Below, piece by piece: positions 1 through 7,038 of a DNA stretch of 13,326 nt (position 1 is its first letter; the number at the start of each line of letters is the position of its first letter). The notes beneath the pieces are model-generated. The model ran no database searches and was not told the DNA's origin. It worked only from the letters and a program-made list of their open reading frames with translations. Source of the stretch: Clostridia bacterium. GTDB taxonomy: Bacteria > Bacillota > Clostridia > Christensenellales > Borkfalkiaceae. The position numbers and the translations under genes are program-made. The stretch is from assembly GCA_017646555.1 (NCBI GenBank), contig JAGCMG010000042.1:1-13326 (forward strand). Direction: 5' to 3'.

Positions 1-148
1 TAAGTATTGGTTGAACGGCGTTTGCAACTATTCCGTAATCGCCAAGTGTTAGTAGTGGAGCGCTTAATATTGCCGAAAATAAATATGCGATTATTACCGT
101 CGCTGAGAAAAACAGCCCGTAATTTTTTTGCTTTTCTATGCTTATCAT
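1..148 (-). CDS. Partial membrane protein, N-terminus only
   Basis: A minus-strand reading frame opens with ATG at 146-148 and runs off the left edge without a stop, giving 49 residues. It begins MISIEKQKNYGLFF and has one long hydrophobic stretch at about residues 12-36, which reads as a membrane segment or uncleaved signal anchor. A weak AGGT ribosome binding site lies about 5 bases upstream. The gene sits downstream of the guaB terminator, so it probably has its own promoter, but I could not find a convincing -35/-10 pair. The family cannot be named from this fragment. It is too short to exclude a chance frame, but the start, the hydrophobic profile and the same-strand position after a terminator support a real gene. 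Confidence 0.55.
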   Translation of the reverse strand, partial: MISIEKQKNYGLFFSATVIIAYLFSAILSAPLLTLGDYGIVANAVQPIL

Positions 149-174
149 AACTTACCTATTTGATTTTGGTCGGA

Positions 175-199
175 TTTGACGATAGCGTTGAACGTCAAA
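175..199. repeat. Short inverted repeat upstream of the partial gene
   Basis: TTTGACG at 175-181 is matched by its exact reverse complement CGTCAAA at 193-199, with 11 bases between. It lies 27 bases upstream of the start of the left-edge gene and just beyond the guaB terminator. It has no run of T after either arm, so it is not an intrinsic terminator. It could be an operator or a leader hairpin for the partial gene, but 7-bp arms can arise by chance. Confidence 0.3.
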
Positions 200-210
200 A
201 CACGCCAAAG

Positions 211-249
211 TATAAAAATAAAAAGGACACGCTTACTTGCGTGCCCTTT
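211..249 (-). terminator. Intrinsic terminator of the guaB operon
   Basis: The arms 239-249 and 222-232 form an 11-bp stem with a 6-base loop, followed on the minus strand by a T-rich tract (TTTTTATTTTTAT). The single imperfect pair (227/244) is a G-U wobble in minus-strand RNA but an A-C mismatch in plus-strand RNA, which fixes the orientation. It begins 4 bases past the guaB stop codon. Confidence 0.9.
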
Positions 250-253
250 AAAA

Positions 254-1708
254 TTACCCTCTTGGAGAATAGTTGGGCGCTTCTTTAGTGATGCTAATAT
301 CGTGTGGGTGACTTTCTACGAGCGCTGCGTTGGTAATCTTTACGAACTTACCGTTTTTACGCATTGCGTCGATAGTTTGCTGTCCACAATAGCCCATGCC
401 TGAACGAATACCACCACAAAGTTGGAATACGATATCTGCAAGTACGCCACGATAAGGAACTCTACCTTCAACACCTTCAGGTACAAGTTTTCTTGCGCCT
501 TCTTGGAAGTATCTATCAGAACTACCGTTGTTCATTGCTGAAATTGAACCCATACCACGATATACTTTAAAACTTCTACCTTGGTAGATTTCAATATCGC
601 CAGGGCTTTCTAAAGTGCCTGCAAAGAGTGAGCCTAACATACAAGCCGATGCCCCTGCCGCTAAAGCCTTGGTTATATCGCCACTATATTTAATACCACC
701 GTCAGCAATGATGCGCTTGCCTAACTTGTCAGCCATTTCAGCACAGTCTAATACTGCCGTTAATTGTGGTACGCCGATACCTGCTACTACACGGGTCGTA
801 CAAATTGAGCCTGGGCCGATACCTACTTTAACGATATCTGCGCCTGCGCCGATTAACGCTTCAGTCGCTTCAGCCGTTGCTACGTTACCTGCAATAACTG
901 GTAAATTAGGATATTTTGCTTTAACTTTTTCTACCATTTTAATTACGTTTGCAGAGTGGCCGTGCGCCGTGTCGATTGCGATAAGGTCTACCCTTGCGTT
1001 TACGAGCGCGTCTACTCTATCAAGCGTATTTGCAGCAATACCTACTGCTGCGCCTGCTAAAAGTCTACCGTTTGTGTCTTTTGCAGAGTTTGGATATTGA
1101 ATAGCCTTTTCAATATCTTTTATGGTTATTAAGCCTTTTAAGTTATAATCTTTATCTACTATAGGAAGTTTTTCAATACGGTGTTTGCCTAAAATCTTTT
1201 GCGCGTCTTCAAGCGAAGTGCCAACGGGTGCAGTCACCAAATTTTCTTTGGTCATAACGTTTTCAATAGGTTGTTCGAAATTGCTTTCAAATCTTAAATC
1301 CCTATTAGTTAAAATACCAACGAGTTTGCCGTTTTTAGCGATTGGAACACCACTGATACGATATTTTTCCATTAACGCTATCGCTTCAGACACTTTGTTT
1401 TCAGGCGCTAAAAAGAACGGGTCGGTTATTACGCCGTGTTCACTTCTTTTAACCCTATCAACGTTCATTGCTTGGTCTTCAATCGACATATTTTTGTGAA
1501 TAATACCGATACCACCTTCACGTGCCATTGCGATTGCAAGACGGCTTTCTGTTACAGTGTCCATCGCTGCTGATATAAGTGGAATATTAAGTTTAATGTT
1601 CTTTGCAAGTTCTACCGAAAGGTCTATCATGTTCGGTGTAAATGAACTTGCTTGCGGTACTAATAATACGTCGTCAAAAGTTAATCCTTCTTTAATAATT
1701 TTGCTCAT
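254..1708 (-). CDS. guaB: Inosine-5'-monophosphate dehydrogenase
   Basis: GuaB oxidises IMP to XMP with NAD+, the committed step of GTP synthesis, in the cytoplasm. The 484-residue length is normal for the bacterial enzyme. The N-terminus (LTFDDVLLVP, residues 9-18) is typical, and two CBS domains occupy about residues 95-205, inserted in the TIM barrel. The catalytic loop GPGSICTT (298-305) carries the active-site Cys303. The mobile flap is present, including YRGMGS (383-388) and EGVEGRVPY (411-419) with the conserved Arg416. ATG at 1706-1708 is preceded by AGGAGA about 5 bases upstream. The gene lies 42 bp downstream of the 1751-2332 gene on the same strand with no promoter or terminator visible between, so the two are probably cotranscribed. 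A strong terminator follows. No key residue is missing. Confidence 0.98.
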   Translation of the reverse strand: MSKIIKEGLTFDDVLLVPQASSFTPNMIDLSVELAKNIKLNIPLISAAMDTVTESRLAIAMAREGGIGIIHKNMSIEDQAMNVDRVKRSEHGVITDPFFLAPENKVSEAIALMEKYRISGVPIAKNGKLVGILTNRDLRFESNFEQPIENVMTKENLVTAPVGTSLEDAQKILGKHRIEKLPIVDKDYNLKGLITIKDIEKAIQYPNSAKDTNGRLLAGAAVGIAANTLDRVDALVNARVDLIAIDTAHGHSANVIKMVEKVKAKYPNLPVIAGNVATAEATEALIGAGADIVKVGIGPGSICTTRVVAGIGVPQLTAVLDCAEMADKLGKRIIADGGIKYSGDITKALAAGASACMLGSLFAGTLESPGDIEIYQGRSFKVYRGMGSISAMNNGSSDRYFQEGARKLVPEGVEGRVPYRGVLADIVFQLCGGIRSGMGYCGQQTIDAMRKNGKFVKITNAALVESHPHDISITKEAPNYSPRG

Positions 1709-1750
1709 AGCGTTCTCCTAAAGTAATTTATATTAGTTTAATTTTAGCCG

Positions 1751-2332
1751 TTAAATAGCGTTTATATCACGCTGTAAAAGTTCGTTCCCACTTGAAACGG
1801 TGATACCCGTTAAGTGCGTTTTTAGGCTTTGCCTGAATTCTGTGCTGAAACTTTTTGCGTTTATTACAAGTACGTTGTACGGATTATAAAGTTCATACCC
1901 CGAGTAAAAAGCCGTAAAATATTCACTCGCTTTTTCGATTACTACTTGCTTACTTTCGCTTTCATTATATAAGGCAATTAAATAATTACCGATTATATAA
2001 CTTTTATACTCTATTACGCCTACCGTTGTGCGTGAGTTTGAAAAACTTTCAAATTCGCTTGAATTTATCATAATAGGCGAATATTTAACCGTTAAATCGT
2101 CCCTACCTAATTCATTTGCGCGATACAATAAATCTTCTAAATCAGAAAGTGTTTCACTATTTTTATACTGTTGCTCGGAATAAGTCAAGGCTAAATTATC
2201 CATACCAAGCCCCGAAGTTAACTTAAGCATAGCCTTTGGGGCGCACAGCGAAACTATCGTGAAAGTTACTATAAATACCGTGAGTATTGCGCCAAGCGTA
2301 ATAAGCGCGGTTTTTATTATAGTTTTCCGCAT
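1751..2332 (-). CDS. Unidentified membrane-anchored protein upstream of guaB
   Basis: I do not recognise this 193-residue protein. It has a basic N-terminus (MRKTIIK) and one hydrophobic segment at about residues 8-30, consistent with a signal anchor and an extracytoplasmic body. Residues 50-80 look helical and polar, and the rest is rich in Ser, Asn and Tyr with no catalytic motif I can see. The start at 2330-2332 has an AAGGGGG ribosome binding site about 6 bases upstream and a good promoter 33 bases away. It is the first gene of a two-gene transcription unit with guaB. That pairing may reflect only a shared promoter, since nothing in the protein suggests a role in nucleotide metabolism. 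Confidence 0.8.
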   Translation of the reverse strand: MRKTIIKTALITLGAILTVFIVTFTIVSLCAPKAMLKLTSGLGMDNLALTYSEQQYKNSETLSDLEDLLYRANELGRDDLTVKYSPIMINSSEFESFSNSRTTVGVIEYKSYIIGNYLIALYNESESKQVVIEKASEYFTAFYSGYELYNPYNVLVINAKSFSTEFRQSLKTHLTGITVSSGNELLQRDINAI

Positions 2333-2364
2333 TAAAAGCCCCCTTAAAATTAGGTATTTTTGCT

Positions 2365-2393
2365 ATTTTAACATATTTATTTACTAATTGCAA
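2365..2393 (-). promoter_or_regulatory. Promoter of the 1751-2332/guaB operon
   Basis: On the minus strand, TTGCAA (2388-2393) and TAAAAT (2365-2370) are separated by 17 bases, a housekeeping-type promoter with 4/6 and 5/6 matches. The predicted start near 2358 leaves a leader of about 26 bases, too short for a purine or other riboswitch. Confidence 0.65.
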
Positions 2394-2419
2394 TTATTTA
2401 ATAAAAAAATTCTTAAAAT

Positions 2420-2449
2420 TTGCGTGGTTTTATCATTATTATTTATTAT
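2420..2449 (+). promoter_or_regulatory. Possible promoter of the 2467-3087 lipoprotein
   Basis: TTGCGT (2420-2425) and TATTAT (2444-2449) are 18 bases apart on the plus strand. The transcript would start near 2456, only about 11 bases before the ATG. The DNA is extremely AT-rich, so chance matches are likely and this is a tentative call. Confidence 0.3.
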
Positions 2450-2466
2450 TTTTAATAAAATATTGT

Positions 2467-3087
2467 ATGAAAAAATTTATTTTAACTTTACTTTTATTGT
2501 TCACTTTGCCCACGCTGTTTTTTGTCGCTTGCGATAACGACTGCTTTTTAGCCGATTATACCGTGAGTGTAACCAAAAATATTTATAAGGCTAGTAATGA
2601 CGAATTTGATTTAACAGCCGAATTTGTCGTTACTAATAAAAAGTGCCTCGTTTTTACTTTTAAAAACCAAAACTTAAACCAAAGTTATTCGATTAAACTT
2701 AAAAACGGGTACGAAACGAATTTTACATTTAACGACGCGTTTTCTTATTTTAGTGCTAATTTGGAAGTTGACGATATGCCTAAAAGTGAATTTTGCGCCG
2801 TTCTATCTACTGCCGATAAAAGTTATGAACTAACCTTTGTTTCTAAACTAAAAGGCGATTTTATTAGCGAAAAAGTCGCGCTTAATAAATTATACGAAAA
2901 ACAAAAAACGCTTATAGACGCATACACGCAAAATGGAATTTTTAACGGAAAAATAATCTTAAAAGCCACCGTTTATAACGATAAGGCGTACTGGTATGTT
3001 TCACTTAATTTTAACGACGGAAAAATAAAAGCACTTTTACTTGACGGCAAAACGGCCGAACTTTTAGCCGTTAAAGATTTATATTAA
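2467..3087 (+). CDS. Putative lipoprotein of unknown function
   Basis: This 206-residue protein starts MKKFILTLLLLF and has a signal peptide ending in FVAC, a lipobox with lipidated Cys22, so it is predicted to be anchored on the outer face of the membrane. The mature part has no motif I can name with confidence. The C-terminal stretch (about 165-206, with AYWYVSLNF followed by GKIKALLLDGKTAEL) has the alternating strand pattern and D-G-K-T turn seen in PepSY-like domains, but that is only a resemblance. The ATG at 2467 has no Shine-Dalgarno sequence in the preceding 15 bases, unlike most genes here. The gene stands alone between divergent and convergent neighbours and ends at a bidirectional terminator. 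Confidence 0.8.
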   Translation: MKKFILTLLLLFTLPTLFFVACDNDCFLADYTVSVTKNIYKASNDEFDLTAEFVVTNKKCLVFTFKNQNLNQSYSIKLKNGYETNFTFNDAFSYFSANLEVDDMPKSEFCAVLSTADKSYELTFVSKLKGDFISEKVALNKLYEKQKTLIDAYTQNGIFNGKIILKATVYNDKAYWYVSLNFNDGKIKALLLDGKTAELLAVKDLY

Positions 3088-3092
3088 AATTT

Positions 3093-3138
3093 GGTAAAAA
3101 AAAGAAAGAGCAGTCCGTGTGACTGCTCTCTTTTTTTA
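3093..3138. terminator. Bidirectional terminator between lipoprotein and CvpA-family genes
   Basis: The 9-bp perfect stem AGAGCAGTC (3107-3115) / GACTGCTCT (3121-3129) has a 5-base loop. It is followed by seven T on the plus strand (3131-3137), and on the minus strand by TTC and then an unbroken T run from the A tract at 3096-3103. It serves both convergent genes and touches the stop codon of the minus-strand gene. Confidence 0.9.
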
Positions 3139-3675
3139 TAAAACACCTGCTAAAAGTGGATTGAGTGGGTTGATACCGTTCAATAAACTTTTTGCAACTA
3201 TTGCTGGCGATACAGCGTTTAATACTGCTAAAACAACTAACGCGATTACTGCAGAGAACGCTACGCCGTATAAAAGGCCTAATATCCTATCAATTACTTT
3301 CATAAAAGAGCCTGCGCGTGAAAGTTTTTTCGCTAAAAGTTTTAATAACGCAAACACGATTGAAATCACGATAAAGAGTGCTACGACTGCGATAGCGTAA
3401 CAAATAATATTAACTGCAAGCGACGGGATTTTTAACGCAAAGTCACCAACTACGCCTACAAGGCTATCAGATAAACCACCAAGCGAAGTTTCAAGCCCAT
3501 CGAATATTCCCGTTTGTTTGATATAGCCAACCACAGGTGTTGATAAGAATACGATAAGAACGATTTTTGCAATAGTGAAAACGTTGCTTAACGCAAACTT
3601 ATGAAAGCCTGCGATTAGGTTAATGAGCCCCATAAGCGCTACGAACGCTATGAGAGCGATATCAACCATATCCAT
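3136..3675 (-). CDS. CvpA-family membrane protein
   Basis: This 179-residue integral membrane protein has about four hydrophobic segments (roughly residues 5-24, 30-50, 85-115 and 130-155). The first helix with D5 and the G-F-x-K/R turn after it (GFHKF, 23-27), plus the RILGLLYG segment (130-137) opening the last helix, match the CvpA/colicin V production family. CvpA proteins have four membrane helices and, in enterobacteria, affect colicin V export and envelope homeostasis; their molecular activity is unsettled. The start at 3673-3675 has AAGGAG 6 bases upstream; a second in-frame ATG two codons later is less well placed. A consensus promoter lies within the gap to glnS, so it can be expressed alone, though no terminator separates it from glnS. 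Confidence 0.75.
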   Translation of the reverse strand: MDMVDIALIAFVALMGLINLIAGFHKFALSNVFTIAKIVLIVFLSTPVVGYIKQTGIFDGLETSLGGLSDSLVGVVGDFALKIPSLAVNIICYAIAVVALFIVISIVFALLKLLAKKLSRAGSFMKVIDRILGLLYGVAFSAVIALVVLAVLNAVSPAIVAKSLLNGINPLNPLLAGVL

Positions 3676-3731
3676 ATATTTCTCCTTAATCTTCTGCTTT
3701 TAACAAAAGTTATAATGCTACTTATAATGAT

Positions 3732-3760
3732 AGTATATTATTTTATTAGCAATTTGTCAA
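3732..3760 (-). promoter_or_regulatory. Consensus promoter of the CvpA-family gene
   Basis: On the minus strand, TTGACA (3755-3760, 6/6) is 17 bases from TATACT (3732-3737, 5/6). Predicted transcription start is near 3725, giving a leader of about 50 bases before the ATG at 3675. Confidence 0.85.
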
Positions 3761-3801
3761 TAAATTACGCAAAACTTAATATATTTTATCACTATTTATG
3801 C

Positions 3802-5427
3802 TTATTTATTGAAATTATCTTTAAGCGAAACGATTTCCGACGCGATTTCACCGCTTTTTATCGTTAACTTTTTAAAATACCCAGTTCTTAAGAATTGGAA
3901 CGCTTTATTTTCGTCAGCCGTCATAAAATACGGTTCAACCTTGCCGTTAAATTCGGTTACGCTTTCCTTGTTCATTCTTTCGGAAAAATCTTGACCCGAA
4001 TATTCTTCGTCTTTTAACAAGTAGCCGTATTTTCTAATTTTAATATCAACAGCGTCTTCTGCGTTAACCCATTGGATTACGCCTTTTGCCTTAATACCAG
4101 AAGTATCGCTACCACTCTTTGAGTCAGGATAGTATGAACATAAAAGTTCTTTTGCCGTGCCGTCTTCGTTATATATTACTTCGTCGCACTTGATTATATA
4201 CGCGTTTTTAAGACGAACTACGCCGTCAATTTTAAGTCTATGATATTTCGGTGGTGGGCAAAGCGAAAAATCGTCCGCGTCAATGTAAATATTCTTTGAA
4301 AAAGTAATTTTACGGGTCGGCTTATTTTCGTCGTTAGGATTGATATCAAAATCAAGTTCTTCGCTACCTTCGTAATTGGTTATCGTTACTTTTAACGGTT
4401 TTAATACAGCCATAGCGCGTTCAGCGTGAATATTTAAATATTCTCTAATGCACGCTTCAAGATAACTGATTTGAACTTCAGAATTTGCTTTTGCTACGCC
4501 GATACGAGCGCAAAAATCCTTTAACGCTTCAGCCGGAACGCCACGATTTCTTAAACCGGTTAAGGTTGGCATACGAGGGTCGTCCCAACCGTCTACCGAA
4601 CCGTCTTCAACAAGTTTTTTAAGATATCTTTTACTCATTACAAGATTAGTTACGTTAAGGCGCGCAAATTCAATTTGTCTTGGTTTAGGGTTAAAGCCTA
4701 AAGTTATACCTACCCAGTCGTAAAGTGGACGGTGGTCTTCAAACTCTAAAGTACAAATAGAGTGCGTTACGCCTTGCATATAATCGCAAATTGGATGCGC
4801 GAAGTCGTACATAGGATAAATACACCATTTATCGCCAGCACGATAGTGGTGTTCGCGCAAAATTCTATAAATTACGGGGTCACGCATATTGATATTTGGC
4901 GAAGCCATATCAATTTTTACCCTTAAACATTTACTGCCGTCAGCGTACTTGCCATCACGCATTTCACGGAATAATTTAAGGTTTTCTTCCACCGTTCTGT
5001 TTCTATAAGGGGATTCCTTACCAGCCTCAGTTAAAGTACCACGGTTTTTACTGATTTCTTCCGGCGTCATATCACATACGAACGCGTTGCCAAGCATAAT
5101 TTCTTTTTCAGCAAAAGCGTAAATATCGTCGTAATAGTCGGATGCGTAGGTAATTTTATCCCATTCAAAACCTAACCACTCAATATCTTTTTTTATTGCC
5201 TCAACGAATTCTTCCTTTTCCTTTGACGGATTAGTATCGTCTAAAAAGAGATTGCACTTGCCGTTATATTTATCTTTCATACCAAAGTTTATGCAAAGCG
5301 ACTTTGCGTGACCTATATGAAGATAGCCGTTAGGTTCAGGTGGAAAACGCGTTTGAACGGCGTTTACCTTGCCCGTCGATAATTCGTCGTTAATGATTTG
5401 TTCAATAAAATTAGTTGCTTCGGTCAT
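3802..5427 (-). CDS. glnS: Glutamine--tRNA ligase
   Basis: This class I synthetase charges tRNA-Gln directly with glutamine. From the ATG at 5425-5427 the protein is 541 residues, close to the usual bacterial length of about 550. The start MTEATNFIEQII aligns with the canonical GlnRS N-terminus. The first signature is PNGYLHIGH (HIGH at about 37-40), and the KMSKS-like loop is VMSKR (about 263-267). GlnRS-specific stretches include KCNLFLDDTNP, RGTLTEAGK, KWCIYPMYDF and EGW/DGWDDPRMPT-type sequence, followed by the C-terminal beta-barrel anticodon-binding region. The frame extends upstream to a TTG at 5437-5439, but that would add only MGFF and lies closer to the GGGG stretch that can act as a ribosome binding site, so the ATG is preferred. 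The leader is about 34 bases, so there is no T-box. Confidence 0.97.
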   Translation of the reverse strand: MTEATNFIEQIINDELSTGKVNAVQTRFPPEPNGYLHIGHAKSLCINFGMKDKYNGKCNLFLDDTNPSKEKEEFVEAIKKDIEWLGFEWDKITYASDYYDDIYAFAEKEIMLGNAFVCDMTPEEISKNRGTLTEAGKESPYRNRTVEENLKLFREMRDGKYADGSKCLRVKIDMASPNINMRDPVIYRILREHHYRAGDKWCIYPMYDFAHPICDYMQGVTHSICTLEFEDHRPLYDWVGITLGFNPKPRQIEFARLNVTNLVMSKRYLKKLVEDGSVDGWDDPRMPTLTGLRNRGVPAEALKDFCARIGVAKANSEVQISYLEACIREYLNIHAERAMAVLKPLKVTITNYEGSEELDFDINPNDENKPTRKITFSKNIYIDADDFSLCPPPKYHRLKIDGVVRLKNAYIIKCDEVIYNEDGTAKELLCSYYPDSKSGSDTSGIKAKGVIQWVNAEDAVDIKIRKYGYLLKDEEYSGQDFSERMNKESVTEFNGKVEPYFMTADENKAFQFLRTGYFKKLTIKSGEIASEIVSLKDNFNK

Positions 5428-5467
5428 AAAAAACCCCAAAAATTATAATTTTTTAATTGATAGATTT

Positions 5468-5476
5468 ATTATATCA
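5468..5476 (-). promoter_or_regulatory. Extended -10 promoter of glnS
   Basis: The minus strand reads TGATATAAT, an extended -10 element with a perfect TATAAT (5468-5473). The -35 region at 17-bp spacing is only T-rich, which is tolerated with an extended -10. Predicted start is near 5461. Confidence 0.55.
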
Positions 5477-5515
5477 TAAATTTTTTAAAATAAAAAGCAA
5501 ATAATATATAAATTC

Positions 5516-5537
5516 GTCCGTTTAGACGGGCTTTTTT
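5516..5537 (+). terminator. Orphan plus-strand intrinsic terminator between glnS and glyQS
   Basis: GTCCGT (5516-5521) and ACGGGC (5526-5531) form a 6-bp stem closed by a TTAG loop and followed by six T (5532-5537). One pair (5517/5530) is a U-G wobble in plus-strand RNA but an A-C mismatch in minus-strand RNA, so it works only in the plus direction. No plus-strand gene lies upstream of it: glnS is on the other strand. It ends one base before the glyQS -35 box. Confidence 0.5.
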
Positions 5538-5538
5538 G

Positions 5539-5567
5539 TTGACTAAAACGGCGTTTTGTTTTACAAT
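5539..5567 (+). promoter_or_regulatory. Promoter of glyQS
   Basis: TTGACT (5539-5544, 5/6) and TACAAT (5562-5567, 5/6) are 17 bases apart. Predicted start is near 5574, leaving a 36-base leader, too short for a T-box riboswitch. Confidence 0.85.
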
Positions 5568-5577
5568 TAGTAAAAAC

Positions 5578-5591
5578 ACGGCGTTTGCCGT
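5578..5591 (+). other. Small hairpin in the glyQS leader
   Basis: ACGGC (5578-5582), loop GTTT, GCCGT (5587-5591) form a perfect 5-bp hairpin about 4 bases from the predicted 5' end of the glyQS mRNA. No T tract follows, so it is not a terminator. It leaves the AAGGTG ribosome binding site (5600-5605) free and may act as a 5' stabilising hairpin. Confidence 0.4.
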
Positions 5592-5609
5592 TTACTTTTA
5601 AGGTGTTTT

Positions 5610-6995
5610 ATGGAAGAAATTAAAATTAAAGCAACTATGGATAAACTCGTTAACCTTTGTAAAGGTCGTGGGATTATTTTCCCTGGCTCTGAAATTTACG
5701 GTGGTATGGGTAACACTTGGGACTACGGCCCTATCGGTGTTGAAATTAAAAACAATATTAAACGCGCTTGGTGGAAAAAGTTCGTTCAAGAAAGCGACAA
5801 CTCTTTCGGTGTTGACGCTGCTATCTTAATGAACGCAAGAGTGTGGGATGCGTCAGGTCACACGGCGTCTTTTTCAGACCCGAAAATGGACTGCAAAGAA
5901 TGTAAATCTCGTCACCGTGCCGATAACTTAATTGAAAACTATTCTAAAGGCGCTGTTAACCCTGACACTATGACGCAAGATGAAATGCAAGCGTACATCA
6001 ACGAACACGAAGTACATTGTCCTATTTGTGGTAAGTTCAACTGGACCCCGATTAGAAACTTTAACCTTATGTTCCAAACCTCAAGGGGCGTTACCGACGA
6101 TTCTACGAATACTATTTATCTTCGTCCTGAAACGGCGCAAGGCGAATTCGTTAACTTTTTAAATGTTCAAAGAACGACCAGAGCCAAAGTGCCTTTCGGC
6201 ATCGGTCAAATCGGTAAAGCGTTCAGAAACGAAATTACCCCTGGTAACTTTATTTTTAGAACGATTGAATTTGAACAAATGGAACATCAATGGTTCTGTA
6301 AAGAAGGTACCGACGCTGAATACTACGCTTACTTTAAAAAGGCTGCGTGGGACTTTTTAACTTCTATCGGCATTAGCGAAGAACATTTAAGATATAAAGA
6401 CCACGATAAACTTGCGCACTACGCTAAAGCGGCTTGTGATATTCAATATTACTTCCCTATGGGCTGGTCTGAACTCAACGGTATTCACAATAGAACTGAC
6501 TACGACCTTTCACGCCACCAAGAATATTCTGGTAAATCAATGCTTTACACCGACCCTATTACTAACGAAAAATTCGTTCCGTACGTGGTTGAATATTCTA
6601 TCGGCGCTGATAGACTTATGCTTGCAGTTTTATCTGAAGCGTATGATGAAGAAGTGCTTGAAAACGGTGAAACCAGAGTGGTTATGCACTTCCACCCTGC
6701 TATCGCTGCGTATAAGTGTGCCGTTCTTCCTTTACAAAAGAAAGAATTAGGTCCTAAAGCAACTGAACTTTATAGAAAACTTTGCAAGAAATTCCCTTGT
6801 ACTTACGACGAAGCAGGTTCTATCGGCAAGCGTTATCGTAGACAAGACGAAATCGGTACGCCGTTCTCTGTAACCGTTGACTTTGATACCTTAAACGACA
6901 ACACCGTTACCGTTAGAAATAGAGATACTATGGAACAAATCCGTTTATCAATCGACGAACTTGAAAACTATATTCAAAAAGCAATCGAACTTTAA
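5610..6995 (+). CDS. glyQS: Glycine--tRNA ligase, single-chain alpha2 type
   Basis: This class II synthetase attaches glycine to tRNA-Gly. The 461-residue single chain is the homodimeric archaeal/eukaryotic-like type, not the alpha/beta GlyQ+GlyS heterotetramer. The N-terminus has KGRGIIFPGSEIYGG and NTWDYGPIG (about 18-43), diagnostic of this family. Two CxxC pairs (Cys95/98 and Cys137/140) form a probable zinc site in the insertion. Motif 2 is FRNE followed by FRTIEFEQMEH, and motif 3 is SIGADRLML. An anticodon-binding domain fills the last 100 residues (KCAVLPLQKKE to the RNRDTMEQ stretch). ATG at 5610 has AAGGTG 4 bases upstream. It diverges from glnS and ends at a bidirectional terminator. 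Nothing appears missing. Confidence 0.97.
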   Translation: MEEIKIKATMDKLVNLCKGRGIIFPGSEIYGGMGNTWDYGPIGVEIKNNIKRAWWKKFVQESDNSFGVDAAILMNARVWDASGHTASFSDPKMDCKECKSRHRADNLIENYSKGAVNPDTMTQDEMQAYINEHEVHCPICGKFNWTPIRNFNLMFQTSRGVTDDSTNTIYLRPETAQGEFVNFLNVQRTTRAKVPFGIGQIGKAFRNEITPGNFIFRTIEFEQMEHQWFCKEGTDAEYYAYFKKAAWDFLTSIGISEEHLRYKDHDKLAHYAKAACDIQYYFPMGWSELNGIHNRTDYDLSRHQEYSGKSMLYTDPITNEKFVPYVVEYSIGADRLMLAVLSEAYDEEVLENGETRVVMHFHPAIAAYKCAVLPLQKKELGPKATELYRKLCKKFPCTYDEAGSIGKRYRRQDEIGTPFSVTVDFDTLNDNTVTVRNRDTMEQIRLSIDELENYIQKAIEL

Positions 6996-7000
6996 TAACT

Positions 7001-7032
7001 AAAAACACCGTGGTACACACCACGGTGTTTTT
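7001..7032. terminator. Bidirectional terminator between glyQS and the patatin gene
   Basis: A 14-bp perfect stem (7001-7014 with 7019-7032) encloses a 4-base ACAC loop. The core CACCGTGGT/ACCACGGTG is flanked by five A on the left and a T-rich tract on the right (7028-7040), so it works in both directions. The minus-strand stop codon at 7039-7041 lies just beside it. Confidence 0.92.
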
Positions 7033-7038
7033 ATTTTT

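Noticed and set aside
615..1100. Long plus-strand open frame opposite guaB
   Set aside because: It is antisense to a certain gene, lacks a ribosome binding site, and its composition (rich in Ala, Pro, Thr, Ser) mirrors guaB codons read backwards.
2333..2400. Purine-type riboswitch in front of the guaB operon
   Set aside because: The predicted leader is about 26 bases with no conserved aptamer sequence.
5428..5439. TTG start for glnS four codons upstream of the ATG
   Set aside because: It would place the only G-rich ribosome-binding stretch inside the coding region, and the homologous N-terminus begins at the ATG.
5440..5609. T-box riboswitch upstream of glnS or glyQS
   Set aside because: Predicted leaders are about 34 and 36 bases, too short for a T-box, and no T-box sequence or antiterminator pair is present.
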